DNA of 64,000 nucleotides from Photobacterium chitinilyticum (GCF_004104355.1 NZ_RJLM01000005.1:310001-374000); one strand, 5' to 3'. Positions 1 through 8,274 are shown, counted from the stretch's first letter. Numbers and translations: made by a program. The notes: generated by a model from the sequence alone, not told the origin.

Positions 1-187
1 CAAAATAGATGGTCTGCCTCATTTCGGGCAGCTCCGTTAGCAAAATTTTGGCGCTTGGGACTGGGGAGGTAGGTTGCTGCCCTGCACTGTTCGTGACGCT
101 GTCACTTCCATTGCCACAACCAGCTAAGACAACGCTGGTCAGCAGAAATGAAATTAATGTATGGCATTGAGTTTTTTTACACGCCAT
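1..187 (-). CDS. Lipoprotein, N-terminal part only (runs off the window)
   Basis: The leftward reading frame opens with ATG at 187 and stays open to the window edge, giving about 62 residues. The N-terminus is a lipoprotein signal: a short basic start, a hydrophobic stretch, and the lipobox LAGC near residues 22-25, followed by a Ser/Thr/Pro-rich linker. The mature domain is outside the window, so its function cannot be named. An exact matS match lies inside this coding sequence (93-105). Confidence 0.65.
   Translation of the reverse strand, partial: MACKKTQCHTLISFLLTSVVLAGCGNGSDSVTNSAGQQPTSPVPSAKILLTELPEMRQTIYF
93..105. promoter_or_regulatory. matS site (MatP-binding motif)
   Basis: GTGACGCTGTCAC fits the published matS consensus GTGACRNYGTCAC exactly. 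MatP binds such sites throughout the Ter macrodomain of enterobacterial and Vibrio chromosomes. It lies inside the partial lipoprotein gene, as matS sites may. Binding is inferred from sequence only. Confidence 0.7.
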
Positions 188-275
188 TACTAAACCTAAA
201 GCTATAAATCACTACTTTAGGTTTAGAACATCTGACTGGAATCACAACTGCATAATTGAGATGCGAGTGGCTCGT

Positions 276-1205
276 CTATCGGTTAGTGGCAGGGTTGGGA
301 TTACGATATGGTGGTATGGCCATTCGCTCGGACATGAAGTCGATAAAGGAGCGTACTTTAGGTGCAAGGTACTTGCGTCGTGGATAAACTGCGTAGATAG
401 GTAACTCGACATCAGCCTTCCATTCCGGTAACAACTGTACAAGTTTGCCAGTATCTAGTTCATCAGTAATTAGGTACGTTGCCAAATAGGCGATCCCTAA
501 GCCAGAGAGAGCAGCATCAAGAACAGCAGGTGCGTTATCTATACGATAGTTTCCTCGTGCACGGATAGATTGCCTTACACCGTCTCGGGTAAATTCCCAA
601 TTAACATACTTTCTTTCTCTACTCTGGTAAGTAATACAGTTATGTTTACGTAATTCACTCGGCGCCGTTGGCGTACCATTTAGCTCTAGGTAGTCAGGTG
701 ATGCGACAACCACAAATTTGCAGTCAGCCAGTTTGCGCGCAACCATGCCTTCTGGAGGATGTTCATGAATGGCAACCCAGCAATCAAAACCTTCCTCTAG
801 TAGGTTAGGGCGGTGGTCAAACAGGCTGACTTCCAGTTCTAAGTCCGGGTGAGCTTTTTGAAATTCAGCCAATGCGGAAGTAATGTGCGGATTACCAAAT
901 GATTGTGCGATTCCGACCCGAAGCACACCTTTAATCTCGTTTCGGTAACCAGCGACCATGGCTTCAGCCTCGCTTACTGTATCCAGCAGTTGCTGACCAT
1001 ACTCTGAATACTGCAAACCGATATCTGTTAAGGCAACGGCACGCGTACTGCGTTGCACTAGCTGACAGCCTAGACGTTCTTCAAGAAAACGTATCTGTTT
1101 ACTGACTTGTGATTTTGAGATCCCAAGACGCTCTGCAGCGCGAGTAAAGTTTTGTTCGTGGCCAACAGTAGCGAGTATCACCATTTGTTGAAGATTTTCT
1201 AGCAT
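276..1205 (-). CDS. LysR-family transcriptional regulator
   Basis: A 309-residue protein of standard LysR length. The N-terminal winged helix-turn-helix (about residues 1-60) contains NFTRAAERLGISKSQVSKQI, followed by an effector-binding domain with the typical opening VLRVGIAQSFG. The open frame extends further upstream, but the LysR fold begins at the ATG at 1205, so that start is chosen. It is divergent from the chromate transporter gene across a 491-bp gap and may regulate it; that link is inferred from arrangement alone. The C-terminal sequence resembles regulators whose genes stand next to small transporter genes. The effector is unknown. Confidence 0.88.
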   Translation of the reverse strand: MLENLQQMVILATVGHEQNFTRAAERLGISKSQVSKQIRFLEERLGCQLVQRSTRAVALTDIGLQYSEYGQQLLDTVSEAEAMVAGYRNEIKGVLRVGIAQSFGNPHITSALAEFQKAHPDLELEVSLFDHRPNLLEEGFDCWVAIHEHPPEGMVARKLADCKFVVVASPDYLELNGTPTAPSELRKHNCITYQSRERKYVNWEFTRDGVRQSIRARGNYRIDNAPAVLDAALSGLGIAYLATYLITDELDTGKLVQLLPEWKADVELPIYAVYPRRKYLAPKVRSFIDFMSERMAIPPYRNPNPATNR

Positions 1206-1281
1206 AGGGGAGAACCATAAAGAGACAACATAGAAAGTATACCATTGATTACAAACCGGTAAATAATCAAGGTTGCACATT

Positions 1282-1294
1282 GTGACAATGTCAC
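1282..1294. promoter_or_regulatory. matS site in the LysR-chrA intergenic region
   Basis: GTGACAATGTCAC matches the matS consensus exactly and extends to a 15-base near-palindrome (TGTGAC-N3-GTCACA). It lies 77 bp upstream of the LysR start. A role as LysR operator is possible, but the match to matS and the other copies in the window favour MatP. Confidence 0.65.
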
Positions 1295-1696
1295 AGTTAA
1301 ATTCATATCCATTTTTTACTACTTGCCCCATAACTCTGACAAGAAGAACTCGATCTCGACATCTACCGATAGAGTGGTGACGGATCTGTAAAATCTCATT
1401 CATTAGCATATTCGTTGGTATACCTAATAAATAGCATCTAAAGGTATCTGATGTTAGTAGTTGTTTACCTCTTTAAATTCAAGGTGTTGCGATCTTGTCC
1501 ACACCTGTAAACAATGATTCGACGACTGCTGTAATAAACTTTCATCAATATTGCTAGCGCAGTCGATTATCCTGATCTTGAAGGATCTTTATCTGCGCAC
1601 TTATGACTATTAACGCTATCGATGTGAGATATTAAATTGAACGATTTTATCGATTATATAAGGTGGAATATGATGAGAGCCTCATTCGGAGGTTGT

Positions 1697-2845
1697 ATGT
1701 TTACAGTGTTATGGCGATTCTTTGTTTTAGGTTTATATAGTTTTGGCGGACCAGCCGCGCATATTGGTTATTTTCAACGGGAATTTGTCGACAATAGAAA
1801 ATGGTTAACTGATCAGGATTTCACCCATGCAGTGGCCCTCTGCCAGTTTTTGCCTGGCCCTGCGAGCAGTCAGCTGGGTATGTATATAGGCTATAAAAAG
1901 GCAAGTTACCTTGGTGCTGCTGCAGCATTTGTCGGTTTTACTTTTCCATCGTTTCTAATTCTGACTTTGTTGGCTATTGGTAATCAGCAATACAGCGATC
2001 TTGCACTTATAGACACCATCATTCAGGCAGCAAAACTGCTGGCAGTAGTCGTGGTTGCAGATGCGTTATGGGGAATGGCAAAGAAGAATTTAACAAGTAA
2101 ATTAACGTTTAGTGTTGCATGTCTGACTGCCGTCAGCGTTTATTTCAGCACAGGATTAACCGGACAGATTTTCCCTATAATTTGTTCTGCACTTATTGGT
2201 TTCTTGCTTTCTCTGATAAATGAACAAGTCCAGAGGCGCCCTAACGAGAATGCTTTGATAAGGCCAAATATCATGGTACTAGGCTTTTTTGCTGTGTTGC
2301 TTTTGGTCATGCCAATGCTTGCTGGTCAATCAGAACTCTTCGGCTTGTTTAACATTTTCTATCAGGCTGGCAGTTTTGTATTCGGCGGTGGCCACGTAGT
2401 ACTTCCTTTGTTGGAACCTATGCTTGACGGTATGCTAGATCAAGATTCTTTCCTGAGTGCTTATTCGTCAGCTCAACTTGTTCCTGGCCCAATGTTTACT
2501 ATGGCAAGTTATCTCGGCGCATCATCTTTGACTGATTCTCCTGTATTAGGAAGCTTAATTGCTACCATTGCTGTTTTTTTGCCAGGAAGCCTACTGTTGT
2601 TTGCCTTTCTTCCTGCTTGGAATGCCTTGGTTAGTCACAGCCGATTGAAGGCATCGATTATATTAGTAAATGCAAGTGTAGTAGGGCTGCTGGCAAGTGC
2701 GTTTGTTAAGCCTGTATTGTTGACATCGGTTGGGTCGGTCTTTGATGTTGTTGCAGTTGTAGCTGGTTATTTACTACTGAAATATCGAAATTGTCCAGTT
2801 TGGTTACTGATAGTACTCTTCTGTGGATATAAGCTTTTTATTTAG
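1697..2845 (+). CDS. chrA: Chromate transporter, ChrA (CHR) family
   Basis: A polytopic inner-membrane protein with the two homologous halves of the CHR family. The first half carries SFGGPAAHIGYF and QFLPGPASSQLGMYIGY; the second carries FGGGHVVLPLLE and LVPGPMFTMASYLG. The family exports chromate (or takes up sulfate/chromate) across the inner membrane. The frame is open from a TTG at 1637, but the ATG at 1697 is preceded by GGAGG at a short, good spacing and starts just before the conserved WRFFVLGLYSFGG, giving 382 residues. A hairpin follows at 2858-2883. It is divergent from a LysR gene that may control it. The specific substrate is not proven by sequence. Confidence 0.88.
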   Translation: MFTVLWRFFVLGLYSFGGPAAHIGYFQREFVDNRKWLTDQDFTHAVALCQFLPGPASSQLGMYIGYKKASYLGAAAAFVGFTFPSFLILTLLAIGNQQYSDLALIDTIIQAAKLLAVVVVADALWGMAKKNLTSKLTFSVACLTAVSVYFSTGLTGQIFPIICSALIGFLLSLINEQVQRRPNENALIRPNIMVLGFFAVLLLVMPMLAGQSELFGLFNIFYQAGSFVFGGGHVVLPLLEPMLDGMLDQDSFLSAYSSAQLVPGPMFTMASYLGASSLTDSPVLGSLIATIAVFLPGSLLLFAFLPAWNALVSHSRLKASIILVNASVVGLLASAFVKPVLLTSVGSVFDVVAVVAGYLLLKYRNCPVWLLIVLFCGYKLFI

Positions 2846-2857
2846 TAATCTCATTTG

Positions 2858-2883
2858 TACTAGCAGCCAGTAGGCTGTTAGTA
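2858..2883 (+). terminator. Hairpin downstream of chrA
   Basis: TACTAGCAGCC, a 4-base loop AGTA, then GGCTGTTAGTA: an 11-bp stem with one mismatch, 13 bases after the chrA stop. The T-tract is poor, so termination is only likely. Confidence 0.45.
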
Positions 2884-3075
2884 TCATATCACCTAATGCA
2901 CTATAACTTCTTTGTTGTCATTAAATAAAATACATTTCACAACCATATAATGAATAGCCTATTCACATATTTATCCCTTTTTACGTAATAAGGCTCTGCT
3001 TCTCATATCGATTAAGTTAATGTTAAGCCTATCCTGCTAATGTCCTGTCATTACATACATATATAGATATGACTA

Positions 3076-3372
3076 ATGACAGCAAAAAGAAAGGTTCGCC
3101 CGAACCTTACCAACTATGATGTACTTGAATTAATTCAGGAAGAATTACACCAGTCAGAAAAGCGTATTGTCAAAAAAGTGATCTTCATCGTCTCTTCTGG
3201 TGTCTTAATGGTATTGTTGTTCATTGTTTTAGTGATTAGTACACAGGGCAAAACTGTACGTAACTATGCAGCTGAAGCAATGAAAAAAGCATTTGAGGCT
3301 GAACGGGCTGTGCACATTATAGATGAAGCTGCAGGCACTAATTTTCTAGAACAATCAAAGCTGGAACCCTAG
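3076..3372 (+). CDS. Small single-pass membrane protein of unknown function
   Basis: A 98-residue protein. It has a basic, soluble N-terminus of about 33 residues, one long hydrophobic segment (about residues 34-55, FIVSSGVLMVLLFIVLVIS), then a charged helical tail rich in Ala, Glu and Lys. The topology suggests an inner-membrane anchor with short domains on both sides. It stands alone, with no operon partner on its strand. The family is not recognised. Confidence 0.6.
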   Translation: MTAKRKVRPNLTNYDVLELIQEELHQSEKRIVKKVIFIVSSGVLMVLLFIVLVISTQGKTVRNYAAEAMKKAFEAERAVHIIDEAAGTNFLEQSKLEP

Positions 3373-3429
3373 TCGAACGCCAAATACTTATGTAGATCGG
3401 TATAAGAACTCAAGGATTGAGTCTAACCT

Positions 3430-3969
3430 CTACATTTGTACTACTAATGAATGATTTTTGATCAATAGTTCCGGTCTAGCTGTTTTTAGCAATGACTGTT
3501 TAGCATCGTGTTCATCTAAACGGTATACAGGCTGGGTTAAAATAAACTGGCCAACCATTTCAACAATTGATGAAAGAAGTTGTTTGCCTGCAAAATTAGT
3601 TAGCTCGTCCGGTGTTAAATCTAACGATTCAACTTCAAGATCGTTCAGAAAAATAGCACCTTCTTCTTTGTTGTAATAAGGCACAGCACTGAAACTAACA
3701 TCTATCGCAATATCTTGCGGTCGTTGGCCCGAAATCATGAGCTTTGCTTGAGATTTTGCGTCAAGGCTAACACGGTCATCAGCTACTCTTCCTATACCTA
3801 CCTTTATATTGCTAAACTTAACATTGGCATAGGCTAAGCCTTTAATTCCAACAGTACGCTCAAAAGTTGCGCGGTTATCCAGGTAATCCTGAATTTCACC
3901 TTCAGTTACGCTGTAACTCGCACAGGAGGACAAGATGAAGGTGGTAAGTAAGACGGCTAGTTTCTTCAC
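3430..3969 (-). CDS. DUF1439 (YceB-like) outer-membrane lipoprotein
   Basis: A 179-residue lipoprotein precursor. The signal MKKLAVLLTTFILSSCAS has the lipobox LSSC, so Cys16 becomes the lipidated N-terminus. The mature part resembles the DUF1439/YceB family in length (E. coli YceB is about 186 residues) and in its beta-rich pattern with repeated short hydrophobic strands (YANVKFSNIKVGIGR, DIAIDVSFSAVPYY). The YceB fold is a tubular lipid-binding-like protein facing the periplasm. A single-gene unit; the next leftward gene, 4052-4273, starts on its upstream side. Confidence 0.75.
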   Translation of the reverse strand: MKKLAVLLTTFILSSCASYSVTEGEIQDYLDNRATFERTVGIKGLAYANVKFSNIKVGIGRVADDRVSLDAKSQAKLMISGQRPQDIAIDVSFSAVPYYNKEEGAIFLNDLEVESLDLTPDELTNFAGKQLLSSIVEMVGQFILTQPVYRLDEHDAKQSLLKTARPELLIKNHSLVVQM

Positions 3970-4051
3970 TGTTAACCTTCTGATGTCGGTCTGAACATCA
4001 TTTAAGTATCAGCAATCTAACGCTAGAACGCCACTTTAGTAACGAGAATGA

Positions 4052-4273
4052 CTAAAAACAGTATTTAAATTCGTCTTTGTATAGCTTATCCAGTTGTTTT
4101 CGGTACTTCACGCCTTGCTTGTTGGTGTATTTATGCCGCATCTTGCTATGAATTTTGTCAATTTTGGTGCGTATTTTTACGCATTGCTCATTCTTAGTGC
4201 TGTTAGCGGCAACCATAGGTGAAGCACTCAGTAGGAATATGACAAGTATTGAACTTAGTATTTTTTGGAACAT
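4052..4273 (-). CDS. Small secreted basic protein, unknown
   Basis: A 73-residue precursor. The first 23 residues form a Sec signal peptide (FQKILSSILVIFLLSASPMVAA, with an AxA-type cleavage site). The remaining roughly 50 residues are rich in Lys and Tyr, with two cysteines (in NEQCVKI and at the C-terminal KYCF) that could form one disulfide in the periplasm. No family is recognised. It lies between the DUF1439 lipoprotein and the sigma-factor gene on the same strand. Confidence 0.55.
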   Translation of the reverse strand: MFQKILSSILVIFLLSASPMVAANSTKNEQCVKIRTKIDKIHSKMRHKYTNKQGVKYRKQLDKLYKDEFKYCF

Positions 4274-4419
4274 TAGAATGCCAGAGGTTTGAAAGTGGTA
4301 TCAACAGTATAAGAAAAGTAGGAAAATTCAGTTTGTTAGAAGACGATGATTTAGAGAAGAGGCTCAGTTTGAGCTAGCAACTAACAACATAATTACTTGA
4401 AGCTTAGAAGAATGAACAT

Positions 4420-4456
4420 AATAGTGGGTGTCCAGCCTTGCTGAACACCCATTATT
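4420..4456 (-). terminator. Terminator hairpin after the sigma-factor gene
   Basis: A long imperfect inverted repeat (GGGTGT ... ACACCC core with flanking AATA/TATT pairing) lies 11 bases past the sigma-factor stop codon on the leftward strand and ends in an A/T-rich run. Confidence 0.55.
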
Positions 4457-4466
4457 GATGTGATCG

Positions 4467-5342
4467 TTAAGCAATTTCTGAGAATAGTAATTCAAGGTCA
4501 TAATTGTTACGTTTTAATGTGTTCTTAAGCTTGCTCAGGGAACTGACTTGTAATTGACGGATACGCTCCCTGGTTAAACCCACTTCATCTGCGACCTGCT
4601 GTAATGTCTGTATCTCATGGCCTAATAGGCCAAAACGACGGCATATTATTTCTCGATCCCGCTCGTTGAGACTGTCTAGCATAGAAATAGCAAGTTTATT
4701 GATATCTTGTTTATTAATCACTGTATCTGGTTGTGTTGAAGAATCATCAGCAATAAATGCTGAAATTGTCTGTGAGTTTGTATCTTCGTTTATTGCTTGA
4801 TCTATAGACATGACAGGAGCGTCTAGCGCTAACACTCCTGAAATATCATCTACGGTTCGTTCAAGTTTCGCGGCAATTTCTTCGTGACTTGGCTCTTGGT
4901 TTGAGATCTTCATCAATTGCTTGTGTGTTCGTAGGATTGTATTAATCTCTTTCGACACATGAACAGGAAGTCGAATCGTTCTAGCTTGGTTGTGAATAGA
5001 GCGCTCGATAGTTTGCTTTATCCACCATGTGGCATAGGTTGAAAAACGGAAACCTCGTTCAGGGTCGAATTTCTCAACAGCTGTAATCAAACCAATATTT
5101 CCTTCATCGATTAGATCACTTAATAGCATGCCGCTACCACGATATTTTTTTGCAATACTCACAACAAGTCGAAGATTGCTTTCAATCATCGTTGCCTTAG
5201 CAAATTTATCGCCTAATAAGCTCTTACGGCTATATTGAATTTCTTCAACTTTAGACAACAGTGGTTTTTGTGCTATATCTTGTAAATATAGGTGTATAAC
5301 ATCTGTTTCAAATCCATGTACATCTTGTGGTCTGATATCCAT
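4467..5342 (-). CDS. RpoS-family alternative sigma factor (RpoS paralogue, RpoQ-like)
   Basis: A 291-residue sigma-70 family protein that directs RNA polymerase to alternative promoters. Region 1.2 (HLYLQDIAQKPLL, about 17-29), region 2 (about 57-127, with DLIDEGNIGLITAVEKFDPE and FRFSTYATWWIKQTIE), region 3, and region 4 with the helix-turn-helix TLQQVADEVGLTRERIRQLQ (about 246-265) are all present, and the key core-binding and -10-binding residues look intact. It is shorter than RpoS (about 330 residues), lacks much of region 1.1, and is not flanked by nlpD or mutS, so it is probably a paralogue rather than the housekeeping rpoS. Vibrio fischeri has such a paralogue, RpoQ, under quorum-sensing control; identity with RpoQ is an inference. 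A long AT-rich upstream region (about 680 bp to the next gene) may hold its control sites. Confidence 0.85.
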   Translation of the reverse strand: MDIRPQDVHGFETDVIHLYLQDIAQKPLLSKVEEIQYSRKSLLGDKFAKATMIESNLRLVVSIAKKYRGSGMLLSDLIDEGNIGLITAVEKFDPERGFRFSTYATWWIKQTIERSIHNQARTIRLPVHVSKEINTILRTHKQLMKISNQEPSHEEIAAKLERTVDDISGVLALDAPVMSIDQAINEDTNSQTISAFIADDSSTQPDTVINKQDINKLAISMLDSLNERDREIICRRFGLLGHEIQTLQQVADEVGLTRERIRQLQVSSLSKLKNTLKRNNYDLELLFSEIA

Positions 5343-6026
5343 ACCATTTCCCTCAATTAATTGTACAACAATATCTTTATACTTATTTTCTTATACACAA
5401 TCACACTAACATACACATGTTGCATATTCTATTCGATATGGTCTCAAATATTGCAAATAGGTATAACTATTTGTTATTTAGAGATAGAGTAGTGGTGATT
5501 CCTTAACAACATTTATATAAGTAATTAAGTGTTACAGGTGTCATCAACAAAAGCATAATGATTAAATAATTCAATTACTTACAAACAGGCCAAAAAGGGG
5601 GAGTTGCCGCTAGATATTCAACAAGAGTAATGAATATAATTAATACAATATATGTGACGGTGTCACTTAAATTAACTTTTCCTTATTATGAATCAACTCA
5701 GTATTGATAAATCACAATAACATGACATATGTATGATCATTGAAAGCAACTGCTTGTCTACGTAGTAGATATTACAATCTTGCTCTGTATTGGATACATT
5801 TTCATAGATTTCAATTAATAGTTTGTGTGTTCTAATAATAGGTATAAATGTATTGAAAAATACGCTGAACAAATTAATTTAGATTTAGTTTAACTTTTCT
5901 ACCTACATATAATGCTGATAAATTGATAGAATAACGATAATAAATGAGAAATGTTGTCTTTGCTTGTTACGCCGTCACTCACTCTGTGGCAACAGCTGAT
6001 AGTCAACTATGATTGATGAAGGAATT
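5343..6026. other. Long AT-rich intergenic region
   Basis: About 680 bases with no convincing gene on either strand between the divergent sigma-factor and acetyltransferase genes. It is strongly AT-rich and holds one exact matS motif (5654-5666) and one single-mismatch copy (GTTACGCCGTCAC, 5966-5978). Promoters for both flanking genes must lie here, but none stands out clearly enough to place. Confidence 0.5.
5654..5666. promoter_or_regulatory. matS site in the sigma-factor upstream region
   Basis: GTGACGGTGTCAC matches the matS consensus exactly. It is the third exact copy in the 7 kb left of the attachment site. Confidence 0.7.
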
Positions 6027-6551
6027 ATGCTCTACAACGACAATATAACACTAAGAGTTGCTACCTCTGAGGATAAAGAACCATTGTACTCGTTGATCAC
6101 GTCTGATGAAGAGTGGACAAAATTCAATGGCCCGTATTTTCCTTATATCACGCCTACTATTAAGGAATTTGAAGCCAATTTGTTCAAGCGGCTCTGTGAT
6201 GGCGTTGACGCGCTTGTAATCGACTATAAGGGCGAAGCTATTGGAAGTGTTTCTTATTACTGGGAAGATAAAAGGACAAGGTGGCTAGAAGTTGGCGTTA
6301 TCATTTACGATAGTCGCTATTGGAGCAAAGGGGTTGGTCGCAAAGCCCTAATTCCATGGATAACACATCTGTTCGATACTTTAGAAATAGAGCGCGTTGG
6401 TTTAACTACATGGTCTGGTAATCCTAGAATGGTGGCCTGCGCTCAATCAATTGGTATGACGCTTGAAGCGAGGCTGAGAAAGGTGCGTTATTTTCAAGGG
6501 CAATACTACGACTCTATAAAGCTAGGAGTGATCCGTGAGGAATGGATGTAG
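6027..6551 (+). CDS. GNAT-family N-acetyltransferase (RimJ/RimL type)
   Basis: A 174-residue single-domain acetyltransferase. The acetyl-CoA-binding region reads SKGVGRKALIPWITHLF (the RimJ/RimL variant of Q/RxxGxG/A), and the C-terminal strands WSGNPRMVACAQSIGM and LEARLRKVRYFQGQYYDS are typical of family members that acetylate N-terminal amines, ribosomal proteins or small amines. An in-frame ATG lies 18 bases upstream, but the ATG at 6027 has GAAGGA at good spacing and begins right before the conserved LRVATSED. The 3' end abuts the broken transposase remnant; the last residues (IREEWM) still look normal. The substrate is unknown. Confidence 0.82.
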   Translation: MLYNDNITLRVATSEDKEPLYSLITSDEEWTKFNGPYFPYITPTIKEFEANLFKRLCDGVDALVIDYKGEAIGSVSYYWEDKRTRWLEVGVIIYDSRYWSKGVGRKALIPWITHLFDTLEIERVGLTTWSGNPRMVACAQSIGMTLEARLRKVRYFQGQYYDSIKLGVIREEWM

Positions 6552-6987
6552 CACCATCAGGCAAAGCGGCGGTTGAAATCAGTGCCCAGACAATCACGCC
6601 GGTGGTGCGGCAGGTAGACACGAGAATTACATTTGGCATGACCCACAAGCCGTCAGCGATCATCCATTGGCGCAGAGTTTCAACTGAAACGTGAAGGCCA
6701 TGAAGCTCAGTGAGTTTTTCATGAGCCAGTGTTGGGCCGAAGTCCTGATAGTGCTCATGAATTAATTTAAGGCTCTTAAGTCGAGTATCGTCATTAATTT
6801 TGTTGGGTGATGGCTTGCCTCGGCGCTGGTGACTTATTCCTGCAGCACCAAGTTGACGAAAGCGTGTCGCTAATCGTTGGATCTGCCGAACACTTAGTGA
6901 AAGTATTCGGGCTGCATCCATTCGTCGAATACGTTTTTCACAAACATCCCGGATAGCACTTAGGCGTAAAATCTCTTTGTCATTCAT
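6551..6987 (-). pseudogene. Truncated, frameshifted ISNCY-type transposase remnant
   Basis: The frame starting at 6987 encodes the helix-turn-helix N-terminus of an ISNCY-like transposase (MNDKEILRLSAIRDVCEKR, then AARILSLSVRQIQRLATRF and QWMIADGLWV). After about residue 120 homology continues only in another frame (RVYLPHHRRDCLG, where intact relatives read RV.QPR.RRDCxGELIQIDG), and it ends abruptly near 6555 beside the acetyltransferase stop. The DDE catalytic core is missing, so the element is dead. The start at 6987 rather than 6999 follows the family. Confidence 0.75.
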
Positions 6988-7039
6988 GGTTACCAACATC
7001 GTTTGTTAATCTCACACAGATCAGATAGGTACTGATCAC

Positions 7040-7096
7040 CGTAGGAAAAACAGGACATTTCACTTTGCAGAAAAGAGACATTTCAACTTTGTGGCT
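7040..7096. repeat. Probable terminal sequence of the decayed IS
   Basis: Just upstream of the transposase remnant are two near-identical stretches (ACAGGACATTTCACTTTG and AGAGACATTTCAACTTTG). They resemble the repeated GACATTTC ends of elements with this transposase type. They end about 10 bases before the left dif-like site. The exact IS end was not determined. Confidence 0.45.
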
Positions 7097-7105
7097 ACAT
7101 ATCCC

Positions 7106-7134
7106 AGTGCGTATTATGTATAGTAGGGTCAAAT
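7106..7134 (+). other. Left attachment site (hybrid dif-like, attL)
   Basis: The site has a XerC arm AGTGCGTATTA (7106-7116), a 7-base centre TGTATAG, and a degenerate XerD arm TAGGGTCAAAT. The XerC arm differs from that of the right site by one base. The poor XerD arm and 7-base spacer are what is expected if phage attP sequence was joined to the chromosomal XerC arm by XerC strand exchange, as in VGJ/CTX-type dif-integrating elements. It is in the same orientation as the right site at 21643. Confidence 0.75.
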
Positions 7135-7147
7135 ACTTAGCGGGAAT

Positions 7148-7411
7148 TCAGGCCGGGCGACCTTCCGTTAACGCATTGATAAGTCTTTGGTTTTCGTATT
7201 TATCTTCGAGCAGTCCGTAGACGACTTTCTGATCGTCCATTTCCAGAATATCGGCGACCTTGAACGCCATATTCCAGTCCATTGAGTTTAGCTCTTTTCG
7301 CCATTTATACAAACGAGCTTCACTAACTTCTAATTTCTTCGCGAGCTTATACTCTGAGGTCAGACGGAACTTGGTTTTTACCATGTTCAATAATTCATTT
7401 GTATAAGTCAT
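7148..7411 (-). CDS. Prophage helix-turn-helix repressor-like protein
   Basis: An 87-residue leftward protein at the left prophage end, divergent from the early operon, the usual place for a lysogeny repressor. The segment SEYKLAKKLEVSEARLYKWRKEL (about residues 20-42) reads as a Cro/CI-like helix-turn-helix. The rest is helical and acidic, perhaps for dimerisation. It resembles small phage-related DUF3693-type proteins of marine gammaproteobacteria. The ATG at 7411 starts the folded part; an in-frame ATG 21 bases upstream is possible. There is no protease-like C-terminal domain, so SOS cleavage of the LexA type is unlikely. Confidence 0.65.
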   Translation of the reverse strand: MTYTNELLNMVKTKFRLTSEYKLAKKLEVSEARLYKWRKELNSMDWNMAFKVADILEMDDQKVVYGLLEDKYENQRLINALTEGRPA

Positions 7412-7556
7412 AAAGAGCCCGCCGAAATCCATTAGTTGTTAAATAATAGGCGATCAAAATGCTATTTCCCATACCTTACGATAGGTTGTGCATAACTAAA
7501 AGTTGAGTAATCTTATATATGCACATGCAAATACTTGCTTATTGGGAGATAAGATT

Positions 7557-7775
7557 ATGGAAAATCAGAGACATATTGTCACCAGCCCGATACATCGCCC
7601 CTGTCCGGATATGGCAGGCTGTTCCAACCCCGACCCGAAGCTGACCGCCAAATCCCTCGCAGCGATTGAACGGCTACGGGAGAAGTTCAGCCTCAAGACC
7701 AGCGAAGAGCGTCAGGCCGAAGAGGCCGAATATAAGCATTCTATCGCAGGATTTGGGATTGGGGGTGCTTTATGA
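7557..7775 (+). CDS. Prophage early protein, unknown
   Basis: A 72-residue first gene of the rightward early operon. ATG at 7557 follows GGGAGATAAG at good spacing, better than the upstream in-frame start at 7503. Two cysteines (CPDMAGC, about residues 17-23) sit in a Pro-rich N-terminal part, followed by a charged helix (KLTAKSLAAIERLREKFSL). It overlaps the next gene by 4 bases (ATGA). Not recognised; possibly a small regulator. Confidence 0.6.
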   Translation: MENQRHIVTSPIHRPCPDMAGCSNPDPKLTAKSLAAIERLREKFSLKTSEERQAEEAEYKHSIAGFGIGGAL

Positions 7776-8047
7776 ATGCTCACAAAAAACTTTATAAGTT
7801 GTTTTATCAGGCCGAGCGAGCCGTCGGTTCAACTCGTAGAACTTCTGGCTGGAAAGTGCTTGATTTTGCATTGGATGCCATCCGAGTTGCCTATCGATAT
7901 GAGCATAGTCAGAAGGTAAGCTTAAGTGATTTATTTGAAGCCCAAGCGGCTGCAAATAATGTAATTATGAACAAAAGAAAACCTGACTTTTCTCAGTCAG
8001 AAAAGCTTGCAGCAGCCCTTGCTAAGTTTCGCGGGGTGGCGCTATGA
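7772..8047 (+). CDS. Prophage early protein, unknown, helical
   Basis: A 91-residue predicted helical basic protein, translationally coupled at both ends by 4-base ATGA overlaps. It has no recognisable motif. Composition (many Ala, Lys, Arg, Tyr) and position suggest a host-interaction or regulatory role typical of early phage genes; this is inference from context only. Confidence 0.6.
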   Translation: MNAHKKLYKLFYQAERAVGSTRRTSGWKVLDFALDAIRVAYRYEHSQKVSLSDLFEAQAAANNVIMNKRKPDFSQSEKLAAALAKFRGVAL

Positions 8048-8274
8048 AGACGCATGTTCTAAAAATCCAGCCCGAATACCTCGAAGCAATCATCAAAGGA
8101 GTGAAAACATTCGAGATTCGTAAGAATGACCGCGACTTCAAAGTCGGCGAATATGCCCACCTTTATGACGCTGAACGCTATGTCTCTGTACGCATCAAGT
8201 ACATCACTGATTTTGCTCAACAGGAAGGTTACGTCGTTTTCGCCTTCGATTTGATTGAAGGGGGACAACTATGA
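8044..8274 (+). CDS. DUF3850 / ASCH-like small protein
   Basis: A 76-residue protein with the DUF3850 pattern: THVLKIQPEYLEAIIKGVKTFEIRKNDRDFKVGEY, then a strand pair ending VVFAFDLIE. The family adopts an ASCH/PUA-like fold expected to bind RNA or modified nucleotides and is common as a stand-alone gene in phages. It overlaps both neighbours by 4 bases. The specific ligand is unknown. Confidence 0.78.
   Translation: MKTHVLKIQPEYLEAIIKGVKTFEIRKNDRDFKVGEYAHLYDAERYVSVRIKYITDFAQQEGYVVFAFDLIEGGQL

Noticed and set aside
1637-1696. Extended TTG start of the chromate transporter
   Set aside because: No ribosome site; the ATG at 1697 has GGAGG and starts at the conserved region.
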